64,000 bases of DNA, from contig FWWN02000587.1 in assembly GCA_900175165.2 (NCBI GenBank), positions 90,033-154,032 on the forward strand. The letters are read 5' to 3'. Positions within the stretch are counted from its first letter, which is position 1. Every line of letters starts with the position of its first letter. A model generated the notes under the pieces. The model saw nothing but the letters and a program-made list of their open reading frames with translations, searched no databases and was not told the origin of the DNA. The DNA is from Rhizomucor pusillus. Taxonomy: Eukaryota; Mucoromycota; Mucoromycetes; Mucorales; Lichtheimiaceae. The position numbers and the translations under genes are program-made. This document shows positions 49,199 to 61,900 of the stretch, piece by piece.

Positions 49199-49222
49199 AT
49201 ATATATATACACGCGCGCGCAC
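49199..49222. repeat. 24-bp alternating purine-pyrimidine tract
   Basis: A run of AT steps passing into CG steps, perfectly alternating purine and pyrimidine, just downstream of the POB3 stop codon. Such tracts can adopt Z-DNA under negative supercoiling. Confidence 0.7.
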
Positions 49223-49223
49223 T

Positions 49224-51234
49224 CTATTCCGAGTGAGCATCAGAAGAACCCTCTGCCTCTGAATCGTATTCTTCAGGGACATCACTGTCACTTTCTTCCG
49301 GTGCAAAGTCCTCGTCAGCTAAAATAGAGAATTAGCATTGATGATTGCAACATGGTTACATTTTTAGAACTTACGGCTTTCTTCGTCTTCATCCTCATCC
49401 ATATCGGCAGCTCCAACATCCGTTCGTCGTTTCTTGCGGCTGCCACCAAAGTCATCTTCATCTTCAAGACCTTCGTCTTCGTCAAGTTCTGCATAGCTGA
49501 TAATTGATTCCTCAGCAGCCACGCTCTTAATCTTGATCTTCTTAGATTTTAAGAAATCTTCAAGGTTTGCGTATTCTTCGCGGTTGATGCTAGAGAACTG
49601 GATGTCGTTGCCACCCTTCATGTGGAATTTCATGTCAAATGTTCGAGAGCTTGTGCCAGAAGTTGTGCCGATACGTGAAAATGTGACTACACCGATTTCG
49701 CTGTGTGGAATGAACGTGGGAGGTTTCGGGATGAAAAGGAAACTCTTTTCTAATGGATACAAATAGCCTTCATTCGCCTTCATCGAGCATTTCAAAGCAT
49801 GTGCTCCGTGATGGCTTCGATAAGTTCCCGGTAGAGTCACCTTGCGACTTGTCAAGGCTCTAAATATGGTGCTGACAACTTCGTAGGTTGGTGCATCGTA
49901 GTGCTTCTGCAGTTTGTTCTCGTATTTCTCACTTAATGCGTTGCTGAGACGGAGCTTTTAGTTAATCTTTCTATTAAGAATGAAAATGAAAACTTACTCG
50001 TCTATATTCAATTCCACATCGATTTCTTCATCTCGAAGAAATTGGAAAACAAGGAAAGGATATTTGGTCTGACCTTGTCGCAAAGGAGGATCCAAGCCGA
50101 TCTAAAGTTCGATATTAAGTGGAAATTGCTAGTTTCAATTGTTGTACAACCACATACCACGAACATGACATGGATATCGTCTGGTTTAAGAAGCAAAAAC
50201 AGTTTTGTAATGTTCGAGTACAGGATTTTGTAATCGTATGTTTTGCCACGAAGGCGAAGGAAATCTTGGTACATGTCGATATTGTAGCGACCACTGGATT
50301 AAGTTCAAACGTTAAAATGACGTCCTCACGGGATTGAATATAAAATATACCATACCGAGGAGTCATACAAAGCACTTCCTGGAATTGGACAATGTTCTCC
50401 GTTGTCATTTGGCTCAACTCCAACTTTGACTTTACATTCTCATAAAAGACCTGGAAACCCGAAAAGTAAGGATCTTACAATACATGGAACTTTCAAGTCT
50501 AAACGTACCATATCTGCGTTGACTTCCTCCTCTTCTGGCTCCTCTTCCTCATCATCCTTGTTCTTCACTTCCTTTGACACAGTACCAGGCACGTAGAATG
50601 TAACATCCATTAATTCGTCAACCATCTTGGGATTGACACCGTCGGGAGGAGCTTGGCCAGGATCGATAAAATTGATTGCCACTTCGTTCTTGCCGGGCTT
50701 GTTTGCTCCAATAGCTTGTGCAAGCGGAAGCTCAAACATGGGCTTGTTGGAAACGCTAAAGATCAGATTCGGCCCTTTGGCAAAAGTTAGCGATCAGTTA
50801 CAGGTGATCAAGTCCGTTTGCATGCTCACCTTGGAAATCTGTCTTTCCCCAGTTCCAGCCCTTTACGCTAACTTCTTTGGCTTCCAGTTGGATCTTGTAA
50901 TAATGCCTCAAAGCATTCTTGACCTCCTCGAAATCCTAAAAGCATGTACGCACATTAGCATTATTTGAGATCTCTGCTGATTTTTGGAGAATGATCGTAC
51001 ATCGGCTTTAAAGTTATCAAACTTTAAGATACTGTTATCCTTGAGGACGACCCTAAGTTCGAAACCTCGTGCTGCTCTGGACCAGGATACTTTGCGCAGA
51101 TCCTCGGCAGGTACGACAGTTGTCTTGTCACCAGCTTTCCAGCCAAGACCATTAGGTGCCAAACGGAATCTGCCTTGATCAGGACGGATGCCACAGTGAA
51201 TGGCCTCGAAATCGGTGTGTCGCTTTTCAGACAT
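49224..51234 (-). CDS. POB3: FACT complex subunit POB3 (SSRP1 homologue)
   Basis: Subunit of the histone chaperone FACT, which with Spt16 loosens and rebuilds nucleosomes during transcription and replication. The start [15 protein letters not shown] at 51234 is followed by the dimerisation domain ([30 protein letters not shown]), the linker [15 protein letters not shown], and the tandem PH middle domain ([83 protein letters not shown] split here as shorter matches, e.g. [18 protein letters not shown]). The C-terminus is acidic ([32 protein letters not shown]). As in other fungi no HMG box follows. About eight exons. Confidence 0.94.
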
Positions 51235-51558
51235 GAGGATAAAGTGGAACAGGTGCTGTCTCTGCAGTCGCCGCTACTTGATTTGACGAGAACATTTCGT
51301 GACGCGTCTCCGACGAACTCGATACGTTTTTGAACAAACTGCAACGCTTTTTGCACACAACAAGCTGGTAACCTTTTGACGATCTGTTTCTTAAGCTGTG
51401 ATTCCCTGCAAGTGCTTTTCTGTGATGAGGTTTTGATGATAGATATTATTATTATATATTGGATTTTGTGACTTTAGACAAAGCGCCATCCAAACCGAAT
51501 ATTCGTACACTGATCCAGTGATCGCGACTATTTTAGCGTACTACTATCTTTCCAGAAG
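51235..51558. other. Divergent spacer, POB3 / small ORF
   Basis: 324 bp of AT-rich promoter region upstream of POB3. A tattatatattgg sequence near 51450 could be TATA-like for either direction. Confidence 0.4.
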
Positions 51559-51699
51559 ATGCAAGGAAAATCGATTTGGTTTAACGAAAACGATGCTGCA
51601 TTCAGCACGCATCACAAAAACAAAGAGTTGCAAGAAAATATAGATCAGGACCTGCAGGAACTCGTGCAACCGCCCGATGTTCGGTCGAAAACTTTGTAA
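51559..51699 (+). CDS. Possible small ORF, 46 codons
   Basis: An ATG frame reading MQGKSIWFNENDAAFSTH, then Glu/Gln-rich sequence (LQENIDQDLQELVQPP), ending SKTL. A donor-like gtaaga lies at the stop; removal of a 49-nt intron would change the end to a short hydrophobic tail (LRCILDFIYDVLE). The sequence looks protein-like, but nothing matches a family I know and the gene could be only an exon. Weak call. Confidence 0.3.
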   Translation: MQGKSIWFNENDAAFSTHHKNKELQENIDQDLQELVQPPDVRSKTL

Positions 51700-51877
51700 G
51701 ACATTAGATTGGAAGGAGGATACTGTTGACGACCAGCGTATACAGTCTCCGATGTATTCTAGATTTCATATACGATGTACTAGAGTAGATAAATTAACTA
51801 GACAAAGAAATGGAGGTATGCATGTACATGATAAATGGAAATGCTATGAGGAAAGAAAAGGAGAGGTCCAAGATGTT

Positions 51878-53839
51878 TTAGGTTCTAGATGTAGAGCTAC
51901 TAGGCCGGCTTGTACCGCCGCTGCTGGCGCTGCCTGAAGAGTCCGTGGAGGACGCTGTGGCCATGCGCCGCAACGATGGGTCAGCAGCGATTGTTCTATT
52001 ATGCTGCATCCTTCTGCTAGCAGCGACTAGGACACATGGTTGAGAATCAGTGTTTCACAGCAAGCAAAGAATAGAAAGAAACTTACGAGCTTTGGCTTTG
52101 GCTGCACGGTCAAGTTTGGTTATCACGGCATCCAGCTGTTTTAACCATTCTTCCTGCTCTTCCCGGCTATTCGTGTGCAACACATGAGTAGTTGGGGCAC
52201 CCATATAAGTTGTGTTCAAAGTATCGACTCCCTGGAAAGAAGATGTGATCTCGATGCAAAATTCTTGACCGCCAGCTTCTTCCGGAGTCAATGCCTTTAT
52301 ACGCGCTCTCTCCAAAACGAGATGACCTTTGTATTGAAGCAGAGTACGTTTGCCTTCTTGCCGTGGTCGCACGAAAGCGAGCAGATCCGAGAATAAAAAG
52401 TATGTACGCTCTTCACCGGTAGATCGGGAACCTGGCACGACGCGGGAAAGTTGACCTTGAAGGATCAATCTTCGCTCGGCTTTGACGCCAAAAGGTGCAC
52501 CAACTAAAGCTTGTTGTATCATCAGCACTTGGTCAACGTTGTCTGCATCATCCACCCTGAAAAGGAAGAAAGAGAAAATCAATTACGGAGCTGTGTTGGT
52601 CAATGAATTTGAACTTACTTCGGTTTAATTTCTTCTGCGAGACCGAGGATTTTCTGCTTGCAATTCAGCAATCCGACATAATCAGGATGCATAGGCGTGG
52701 TCAAATCAGCTAGTTTGCTGATTAGATGTGCATATCGATTGATGCAGCCCGCTGGTATCTGTAGCAAGCTGAGTAAAGTTGCACCTTTGAGGGATTGATC
52801 TTTGTGTGCATTCTGTTGGGAAGGTTGCCGAGAAAATTAGGTACTTGTGAAAATCCGTGGGCAAAAATAGCAGCTTCTTACATCAATAAATTTTTTAAAT
52901 GGTTGGTACCGCGTTAGACGCTCGTATGTTGTGACAGCTACGGCGTAGTTGTCTAAATAAGACTTATAAACACTGAGAGATGGGAACTTCGAAACAATAT
53001 TAGTCACTACATATGCAGATTATGAAAGCTAATTAGCATTTACCCAAGTTTGAAAAACATCGGACATTATCTGTGTAGGTCCCCAGATTCGCAGGCTATG
53101 GTTTAAGGTGTTGGCGGCTATTGTTGCAATGTGCATACCCATGCACAGTCTTTGCTTACCGTCGCTCGAGACTGTCGAGAATCTCTTTGTGAACTTGGTG
53201 AATCTCGTCAAAATTGCCAAACAGCCATCTAATTTCGCGCTCGGTGCAGACCATTTTCTTCATGCCGAGGAAGCTGAAAGCAGATTGCTTGGCATCTTTA
53301 CGCAAAGGCTGGAGGAAAACACCCATTATAAGGTTCAGAGATTCGAGATATGCTTGTTCTGAAGCGTGTAGTTGCTGAATTATGGATTCTCGGTTGCGAT
53401 GAATATATTCATGGTCTAACCGAAAATGTTTAGCGTTTCTCGAACGAAAGGTATATTGCAGAAGCAGAGTTGTCTATGTTTTACCGATGAGGCCGTCGTC
53501 TACATCATCGTAATCCAAACTTTCAATGATATCGAACTGGTCTGCGGCAAACTGCTGTGAAGCTGGTTCTTTGCTTACAGAGGGACGGGTTGGTGAGTAA
53601 GGAGCAGAGAAGGATGAGATTTCTGAAGATAAGGATGTCAAATTTGTTGCACCGCTTGGATATCGTGGGCTGGTATTTGCAAAGAAATTGCTATCGAGAC
53701 TTGACGTCGTTGTGCTAATGCTGGCTATGCTGTAATGATGGTTTGTGCTTCCCTGTCGACCGATGCGACGAGTCGGCGTGGGTGGTACGCGTGGATTATT
53801 TGGAGGAAAGACATCATCGTTGTGCGGAAATGATGACAT
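51878..53839 (-). CDS. Rho guanine nucleotide exchange factor (DH-PH)
   Basis: An activator that loads GTP on Rho GTPases. The ATG at 53839 opens a disordered N-terminus with Pro/Thr and Ser tracts (PPNNPRVPPTPTRRIG). The DH domain starts after the first intron: IIQQLHASEQAYLESLNLIM (CR1), REIRWLFGNFDEIHQVHKEI (CR1/2), YKSYLDNYAVAVTTYERL, FKKFIDNAHKDQSLKGATLL (CR3-like) and LLQIPAGCINRYAHLI. The PH domain follows: LILQGQLSRV, EERTYFLFSDLLAF, EFCIEITSSFQGVDTLNTTY, EEQEEWLKQLDAVITKL. The C-terminal exon is Ser/Thr-rich. No DEP, CNH, CH or PB1 domain, so it is not a plain Rom2 or Cdc24. Its target may be the Rho1-type protein at 10.6-11.5 kb, but this is only inference. Confidence 0.91.
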
Positions 53840-56800
53840 TGTGACCTGTGCACGAATGCAGGTAGAAAATGAAAAAAAAAAGAAGAGGCAGAGGAAAAGA
53901 GAGAGAAAGAGAGGAAAAGAGAAAAGTAAAGAAAAGAAAAAGGAAGCTACTTCCTTTTTCTGCGACAAATGCGTCACTGTACTTGTTACAAGTGTACTAC
54001 ATGAGAAGAGCACTCGGGGTTTTCCTTTTCGCCTTTGGGCCGCATAGGCTGGCATTCAAAATTGGCGATTGGGTGCTTGTGAAAGGGTCCTGTCCATGGC
54101 TGCTTTGCCTAAAACAGCAGAGCACTTGATGCCTTTTTAATACGCCAGACAAATTCGCTGGTTTGCTCGACTCTGTAGACCTTTAAGCCCGCGGATAATC
54201 ATAACCATAGATCACGTCTATTCGATAATGTGATTCGTTGTCTTCTGACCTCGTGAGCGAGAAAACTCCACTCCTCGAATACACTCCTTCTGCAGAGCAA
54301 GGAGATGCAACGTCCCGAACTCAAGTTCTACACAAACGCTGATCGTTACTACTGTGCTACGACTCACCAAATGGTGTGTGCTGCGAGCTTGTATCTAACC
54401 CGCACAGGCTCTTTTTTCTTAACCTCTGCCAATCGCGCTAAACTGAAACACTTTACAAGCGGAAGATGACGACAGTCTCAGCAATTAAACTGTCTCCTCC
54501 CCGAAAGCCCAAGTCATGACTAAGGACCTGTCGCTTCTCCCCAACTATTGTCGATTTCGTGTTTCCCAAAAATAGCTTTCGGGCCCTGACAAATCAGATT
54601 ATCGCATCTCAAGGCAGTCTTGTTTCAGCTTGGTCCCTATTGCAACTTGCTCGCGAAACTTTGCACTTCAACTTTATCTCGTGTACAATCGAAAATGATA
54701 CCAGCTTTTTAGCAACTATCAGGTTGCTGGAACCCAGTAAAATATTGCTATCTGCTTGCTACGGAAAGTTCTGTACAAACGAGGCAAAATGGGAAGGACC
54801 TTGACAATAGACTCGAGAGGCGTAAGAAGAATGGTATTTGCGTCCATTTACATACAAGAAGAACGAGAAAGCATTTTGAACTGCACTTGAAAGCATCCTA
54901 CAGCGGCTATCCTGAACGATAAGCACTATCAGAAACCTCGAGAGATTCAAAGATCGTCTAGGTAATACTGCATGCTTTGCCCAAGATATTATGCTAATGT
55001 ATATATGAAGGACGTAATTCAGCTTGTCAGTTCGTTTCATTGGCACTCAGGACATCACTGCTAATCTTTTCTTTGCTTATTTGTCGTTATCTAGGGCAAT
55101 CACGATGCACGCCGGCGGTTGTCATAGTTAACATAAGTTTACCATCATGTTTTCGGAAATTCTCTCCTGCCTTCATGTCCGGCAGAGAACAAAGCTTTTG
55201 CAAAGCATGCATATTACATGCGTTTGTCACTAAACATAAACGCGCTATTTTTGCCACAGAAGTATATTGGTAGGAGATTGACCGAATACATTTTCGTGAG
55301 ACAAGAAGTCCATTTGCAAAATTTATCCGGCAGCACAGGTTAGGGTAGTTAGCAAAGAAACTGTCCAGCAGGGAGGGGATAAAGGCATACCTGAGCGACA
55401 TGAAAAAGTCTACCATTCAATTGGGAATATTACTGCCAAGGAAGGGATAGTTCTTGATGAAGCATCAAATTTTCGTCGAATAGTCACACACAAATCTCAT
55501 CTATGTATTCGGCATTGTTAGGAAGTGAGCAGTAAAGCTCACAACGAAGGCAGAACTTTAGCCGTTTTGACTATAATAGGGAAAGTAAGGAAAGAAAGGG
55601 AAGAAATGCGGTCTAGAAAGAAAGAATGGCTAGCCCTTGTCGTTTTTGTAGAACCTTATATTATCTATGGTCTGAATTTGATTTACGATTCAGATATGGT
55701 TACACTGACCGCAACGTCTCGCGTGTAGAAAGCATGCTTGAGCTCTTGCAGCAGTGGAGGAAGGTTCTCGTGAGCAGCATTCTGATGAGAAATTCTTGGT
55801 TCTTTTAGGAACAAGGTATGTCGATCATCTCTCGGTCAGCCGACTTTTTCAGTCTGCGTTTCTCTATCCTCTATCCTGATGCGATCTGCTAGATTTCAAG
55901 TGCAGCAAATACCTGCAACAGCATGGCTAGGTGGTATCTCACACGTGCATAGTAGACCGCTTACATTTCAGGAGTGCATCCTTTTTCTCAGGGACAGAGC
56001 TAATTACCACACCTCTGGTTCAGTCCAACTTGGCGGGAAATGTAGAGCAGAACGTGTAACGTCGATTCGCTCTTATGATTGCGTCTACGTATTCAAATGA
56101 AACCGGTCTTGGTTGTAGCTACCAGAGCATCCACAAGGAGGAGGCCATATCATCGGCAGCGATTAGATAAGAATCAACGCTGTTGATGCTTACACTGTGT
56201 CGATGGTCCTATCTATGTAGGGAAACCACCGTGTATATTTAAAGAATTCGTAAATATCCACGGGTTTTCTCTTTTGTCTATTCGCAGCCGCAATAACGTC
56301 TCTGACTGTCTATCATGCACTATCATTAACAACGACTAATGGTGTAGTGTATATATAGACTTCTTCCCTTGAGTCTGCGATTAATGCGTTTCTCAGGGCC
56401 ACTACATAGACTGTGACCAATTGCGACGTGATATTCCCTAGTACAATTGCTCAGCTCGTACCACGAAGAACCGGTGAGAGCAAGTAGTCTAGATTTAAAA
56501 GCGATAAGCCAGGAGGTATGACATGGAATTATTGCTCCGGAGGAGAAGAGACGTCTTACGTCATTAGTCAGCACTTTGCATGGATAGACAACGGAAGGGA
56601 TGGATGCTGTGTGTGCTCTCAACGTTCTACAGAAATGAGAGATGGAGCGACCTGGAGGATATCGTCTCCATAGCTAAAATTGGATAAATAGAGAAGGGCT
56701 GGCTGTGAAACATGATCGCGATGATTCATGGCTAGCAGATATTGACAGTTTCCAAAGCATACAAATACATATCAGCCATCTAATCCCATCACTGACATGG

Positions 56801-58291
56801 GTCCATCAGCATCATATCAGTTATATCCTATGACCATTAGCGTTGCTCAAGTTTGTATTGTCATATCGGGATCTTTTTCGAAATACAGATTGCTCCAGAT
56901 ATGTGCTTACATATTCCGACACCAGCCAGACCATGTTTCATTCATATTGCAGGAACCTTTGCTGCTATATAATAGCTAACTGAGTACTACCGTGTATCAG
57001 CAAACTATTGGCGCCCGAAGAAAGGTCAGGTGTGCACGATATGACTTGGCCTAGATATTACCACGGATGTACGTGAACAATCCCTTGCTTCGGGTATATC
57101 ATCTTGAAATCATTCACACACTAAAAGAGCTTATATACGACCCTTGTATGAAAATTCACGGGAACTGCCTCAATTGTTAGGAGCAGTCAGCAGCATTTAT
57201 GCATTGCTTTAAAGGATTAAGCAGGAGTAGGAACAAGATAGCAAATATTGGCGCATATATAGAGTTGTTTGAGCTTCAATGCTCTTTGGTGATGTAAGAT
57301 AATGCGATCTCTGTGCGTGATAGGGACTTGAGAGATTCTTCAGTAGCAGACGTTCCACCAGGTTGTTCAAATCGCATTGCGCATCCCACTTAAACCTATC
57401 ACATTGCACATGTGTGGGAGACTGGGGAATAAGCTCTTCCAGAAAACTCGATTTGATTGACGCTGCTGATTAGCAAGCGACCAACCAGCTCGCGCGTTGC
57501 ACCCTTTTGCACCTCGTCCTCGTGTTCTCCGTAGTCAAATAATATTCCGCCGTTATATTACATCATTTAGAGACTTGCGCCCTTTATGTTACAGTTTTAC
57601 CTAAAAGACGCGTCCACATGACCCTCACAAATATGAAGGCTTTCAATTTTTGGGGTTATGTCGACAACATGCTCTGTCAGAATCTGGCTGTGTTTAAAGA
57701 CAATTACAGGCTCACGATTAAAGATCGCCTAGAAAAGGGAACATAGAACTGCCTTTATCCGACATTTTGTAGGTAGTACTAGACGCAAAGCATACCGGTC
57801 CACCCGTGATCAAACTTTGAATGTCCTGTGAGTAGCACATATCACAAAAAATAAAATTAGTAATTTGTGCCTCGCTTCCAGAAGCCCTGTTTGCAAGGTA
57901 CAAAGCAACGTGGTCTGCTTGTCGTCATGATAGAAAATTCAAAGGCCATATAAAGAGAGAAAGAAATTTAGAGATCTTTATCTCTTTCTCCCCTATTCCT
58001 TTACTTTTCTTGTTTTCCACTTTGTCTACACCCATCGAAAATTCGCATCCTGCCCAGCGATACCATACGTAAAGTTTATCACTACGACCTAGAGACGGTC
58101 GGCAATCAGGTCAGTATGTAAGAGATTGACTAAGGGCGGAATCATCTGTCTGCCAGGGTCCCAATAAGCTGGACTTTGGTATTTGATTGATTTCGCTGTC
58201 TGGTCAGAAAAAGCGCCGGTAAGAGTGGAAAAGGAGAACTCAAATCGGATATTCGCGACTCCTGATGTAGCAACAAGGCGGCACGAGACCA
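53840..58291. other. Long intergenic region
   Basis: About 4.45 kb. The first 110 bp on the minus strand are a C/T-rich leader (53865-53955) of the RhoGEF gene, ending cgtgcacag before gtcacaATG, probably a 5' UTR intron. A TATA-like TATAAA at 57949-57954 precedes the WWE-like gene. Between them I see only short ORFs (for example 55525-55728) without domains, and no RNA gene. Confidence 0.5.
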
Positions 58292-58960
58292 ATGAACGCA
58301 TATTCCGAACCTGATCCTTCGTACCTTAACTATCATTTCCGCCATTATGACAGCAGCCGCGTCGCAGGTTCATCTGCATCCTCTTCCACAGCTTTTACTT
58401 ACAACCAAAGACGGCAAATGACGCGACAGAAGAAAAGACCAACTTCGTTGTATTACGGCACTCCTAGTAAACCATTTTACCGTCGAGCTTCCTCGCCTAC
58501 GAGTACATCTTCGAACGCGTTGAGCAGCGCAGCCTCGCAGCGGTCTTCACATGATCAACGCTCAATGAATCCGCCTTATCTCTCGTCGTCACCGGCATCA
58601 AGCTCCAGCGGCACATCTGCTTCTTCGAGCGGTTCCTCCGTCTCATATTTCACATGGCTCGTGTTTTTAAACGAAAAATGGGTACCGTTTGACCCGCAGA
58701 ACCAAGCGAAACTCGAACAGACGCTTTCGTCAGGGGGAACATTCGTGGATGTCTCCGACTCGCATTTCCCCAATGTGAAGAGAGTAAGAATTTTCCCGAG
58801 AAGCAACTATCTTAGCTACCTCGGCGTGAAATATCGACTTTCTCGAATTATGCAACCAGACGCGTGGCTGGATCACGTCAACCTAGAGCGAGAGCATAGA
58901 CCGTCCAGTACATGCAACGATGGTTTGGATAGTGTGGCGTCGTCGCAGAAAACGGATTAA
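58292..58960 (+). CDS. Orphan protein with WWE-like domain
   Basis: A single-exon ORF of 222 aa. The first 118 residues are Ser-rich and disordered, with Arg/Lys in RQMTRQKKRP. Residues 119-188 form a compact segment: W122 in FTWLVFLNEKWVPF, W130, then a Glu-containing helix (QAKLEQTLSSGG) and FPRSNYLSYLGVKYRLSRI. The order W-x7-W, then LE, then a late G-x-K-Y-R-x-x-R resembles WWE domains that bind ADP-ribose or partner proteins in ubiquitin ligases. This is a pattern match, and I name no family. A TATA-like box lies 338 bp upstream. Confidence 0.62.
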   Translation: MNAYSEPDPSYLNYHFRHYDSSRVAGSSASSSTAFTYNQRRQMTRQKKRPTSLYYGTPSKPFYRRASSPTSTSSNALSSAASQRSSHDQRSMNPPYLSSSPASSSSGTSASSSGSSVSYFTWLVFLNEKWVPFDPQNQAKLEQTLSSGGTFVDVSDSHFPNVKRVRIFPRSNYLSYLGVKYRLSRIMQPDAWLDHVNLEREHRPSSTCNDGLDSVASSQKTD

Positions 58961-61900
58961 GGAGTTAAATATCCTGTACATTTAACGCAGCAGCCAACTA
59001 GCTCAGCATCCGACTCCTCCATCACACCCACACAAACATCCTCGCTGATTTTGAAACGGTGTAACTATTCGCCCACGCATACAGACATGCACAAAAGGCA
59101 GCACATAGTGTGAGAGCCAGCAGAAGGAGAGAGAACAAACATGTATATCATATACACCCACTTACAATCCATACGCCCTCTCTCTTTCCCGTCCTTTCCT
59201 TTTCCTCTCATGTAAAGAATCTTAGAGTACGTTTAGATAGCTCTTAGGCATGTATAATATCGCAAAATTGTCGAGGATTGACAACTATTCTGTGCCGATT
59301 GCTATATTTGGTTGATCCGGGAGTAAAGAAATCTTCATATTCTTCGCAGCCGTCGAAGTCGGTTATTATCCATAAACATACATCGTGTTTTTAAGTTTAC
59401 CATCGGAAGCACATTCCTTCTCTATTACGTAAAGAAGAAACCGGAAAGCTTAGCAATGTTCCTGGGTCGCAAGTGGAGAGGGGGGAAAATTGTTCTACAA
59501 GAATCATACGATTTCACGGCGATCCGTCAAAGTCTCGAAGATCTTAGGAAATCCAAATATTTTTGTGAAGCAAAATAAAAAACCCATTAACATGCCTTTG
59601 ATCTCGATAGATGGTTACGCTCTTCATTGCTGCAAGCAAAAAGCATGCACCTTGTCGGTTTGCCAAGTTGCTTTTGGCGCCTAGGTTCAATGATATGCAC
59701 CTTGCAAAAATTGAAACTTCGGCACATGGTTTCGTGCGACTAAGCTGACGCCTCTCGGTAGCACAGAGGGGAGACATACTAACAATATCTTGGCAATACG
59801 AAATAATAGGCTAAATTTTTCATTTCACAGACATTTGGAAAAAAAAAAAAAAAGAGGGGAAGAGTCGATTGTATTGCGGTACATAAAACTACTTTGCTGT
59901 TCCGTCTGATCAATTAAGATTCAAGTAATCGATCCAGCACCCTTGTTTCTAGCCTATGTGCATATGAACATAGAAAGTGACGGAAAAAACAGAGATATGC
60001 GTACCTGTGTTCCATAGCTGAACCAATTTCTGCAGCAGCCAGGTGCTTACGAATCATTGAGTAATACATGCATTTGCCTGGACCACTACGGAGACCATAA
60101 CATCCTACCCCTCATGGTAAAATTGCTTGTACTTCCTACCAACACACAAATAAATTGACATATTCGACTGCTTTGCGACAACTACCGTATGTTTTACACA
60201 CAATCATTGGGTTCATCGATATCATCTGTCACTTGGGCTTGTAGGGCCGTGTACAAAGGTTTCACGGAGAAGAAACGAACACCAAATCAGGAAAACGATG
60301 ATCAGGTGCATCAAGGCATCTTTTTAGCCTCGGATGGGTGGGAAGTGTTGTGGTTTTGAATACTTAATCATATAGTCACCATTAATTAGCTGTCTCCATG
60401 ATAAAGCCCTGAATGCTAGCATGTTTCATCAATATTCTTTCCATCCGCATTACAGTAAAATCCCATCTTGAAGGCTTGCTTCGTACAACTAGTAGTGCAT
60501 GAAACTATTAATATCTTTTCTCTCAGGATAACAGATATGGATATAAAAATTGGTAATCTTCAACCTCTACATTGGCATTTAAGCAAGTCCCGCGCGAGGC
60601 ACACACATAGGAAGGAGAGAGCAAGTCGTTTCTTCTTAACATTCTTGTTTGTTTGTATTGCTATGCCCCATAATTGAACCAACGCTAATTCCGATCCGGC
60701 AGTTTCGTGATCATTGACGAGTTAATTTTCTTCTCCTCGGCCGCCGCCTGTCGATAAGAATGAAAAGATCACACAGCATTGCTCTCACAGCCACGAAACG
60801 TAAAGAAAAATTCTGCATGTCGCTTTTTGGCAAGTCACCGTAAATTGGTTACCTGTAAGGATCATACAACGTCATTGTGCACGCCAGATATCGAGCAGCC
60901 TCCGTGCGCCATGGAGGCAAGGGACAGGTCGATCCAGTCAAATGGTTGAAAAAACGAAACTTTGGAAAAAAGTTAATTTTATCTTATCAAGCATCTGGGA
61001 TGATCTTATTATGCGACCAAAGAACGAAGATGCGGGATTGGAGAGGCATATGAAATGGACGGCGCCAACGCGGAGTCGAAAAACACAGGGCGTACTGCAG
61101 ACAATAATAAAAGGAAAGACCAACTATTAGTAGTAGTTTAAGAACAAAATGTTTAGTCGAGAATAAGCATGTCCCGCCAGCGAGCGAGAGTAGCTAAGTT
61201 TGAGTTAATCACAACGTCGGCAACGCATTGTTCAATTTTTTTCCCATCGAAATACCGTGCGTATCAGGACAAGATCTCAGCATTGACGATCCACGTGCCG
61301 ATAGCTACCTTTTGGAAATAATAATTTTCCTTTGCATTCATCGTATCAGTAAAGTAACTGAGAAATCGAATAATTCTACATAGCAAAACGATGCTATTTG
61401 ACTTTTTCTGTATTTTCCCCATGTTGAATATTACACAGCTGTTAAGGAGAGTGTAAGGGCGGAAGGGTGCAAAGGGGCAGAGAATGCTCGCATTGTATGT
61501 CGGGGTTGGTCAACAACGTGAGCAACGTGCCGTCGAACGAGCGTGGGCTGCGTTCCGGCCGTGCTTATTTTCATTAATACGTGGATCTTGGGCAACATGA
61601 GTGCCAAGTGGATGTGTGCCCTGGAATCAAAATTACTGGGAAACACCGAAAAAAGCTGTCATTGTTATCAATAAGGTTGACGCGGGTGCGACCGATGCAA
61701 AACGTAATTACGGTCGCACATACATATTTGGTGGATACTCCGCCCCACCTCGCGTGGCAGAAAAGCACGAGGGACCACCGAAAGAACATTCGTTTGTCCA
61801 GCAACGTGGCTTCTCAAAAAATGACCACCTCGTCTTAGTAATATTGGGCGTAATCTGTGGCTTTCTGGCTGCGCGCAAGCTCGTGCCGACCATTCAATTA

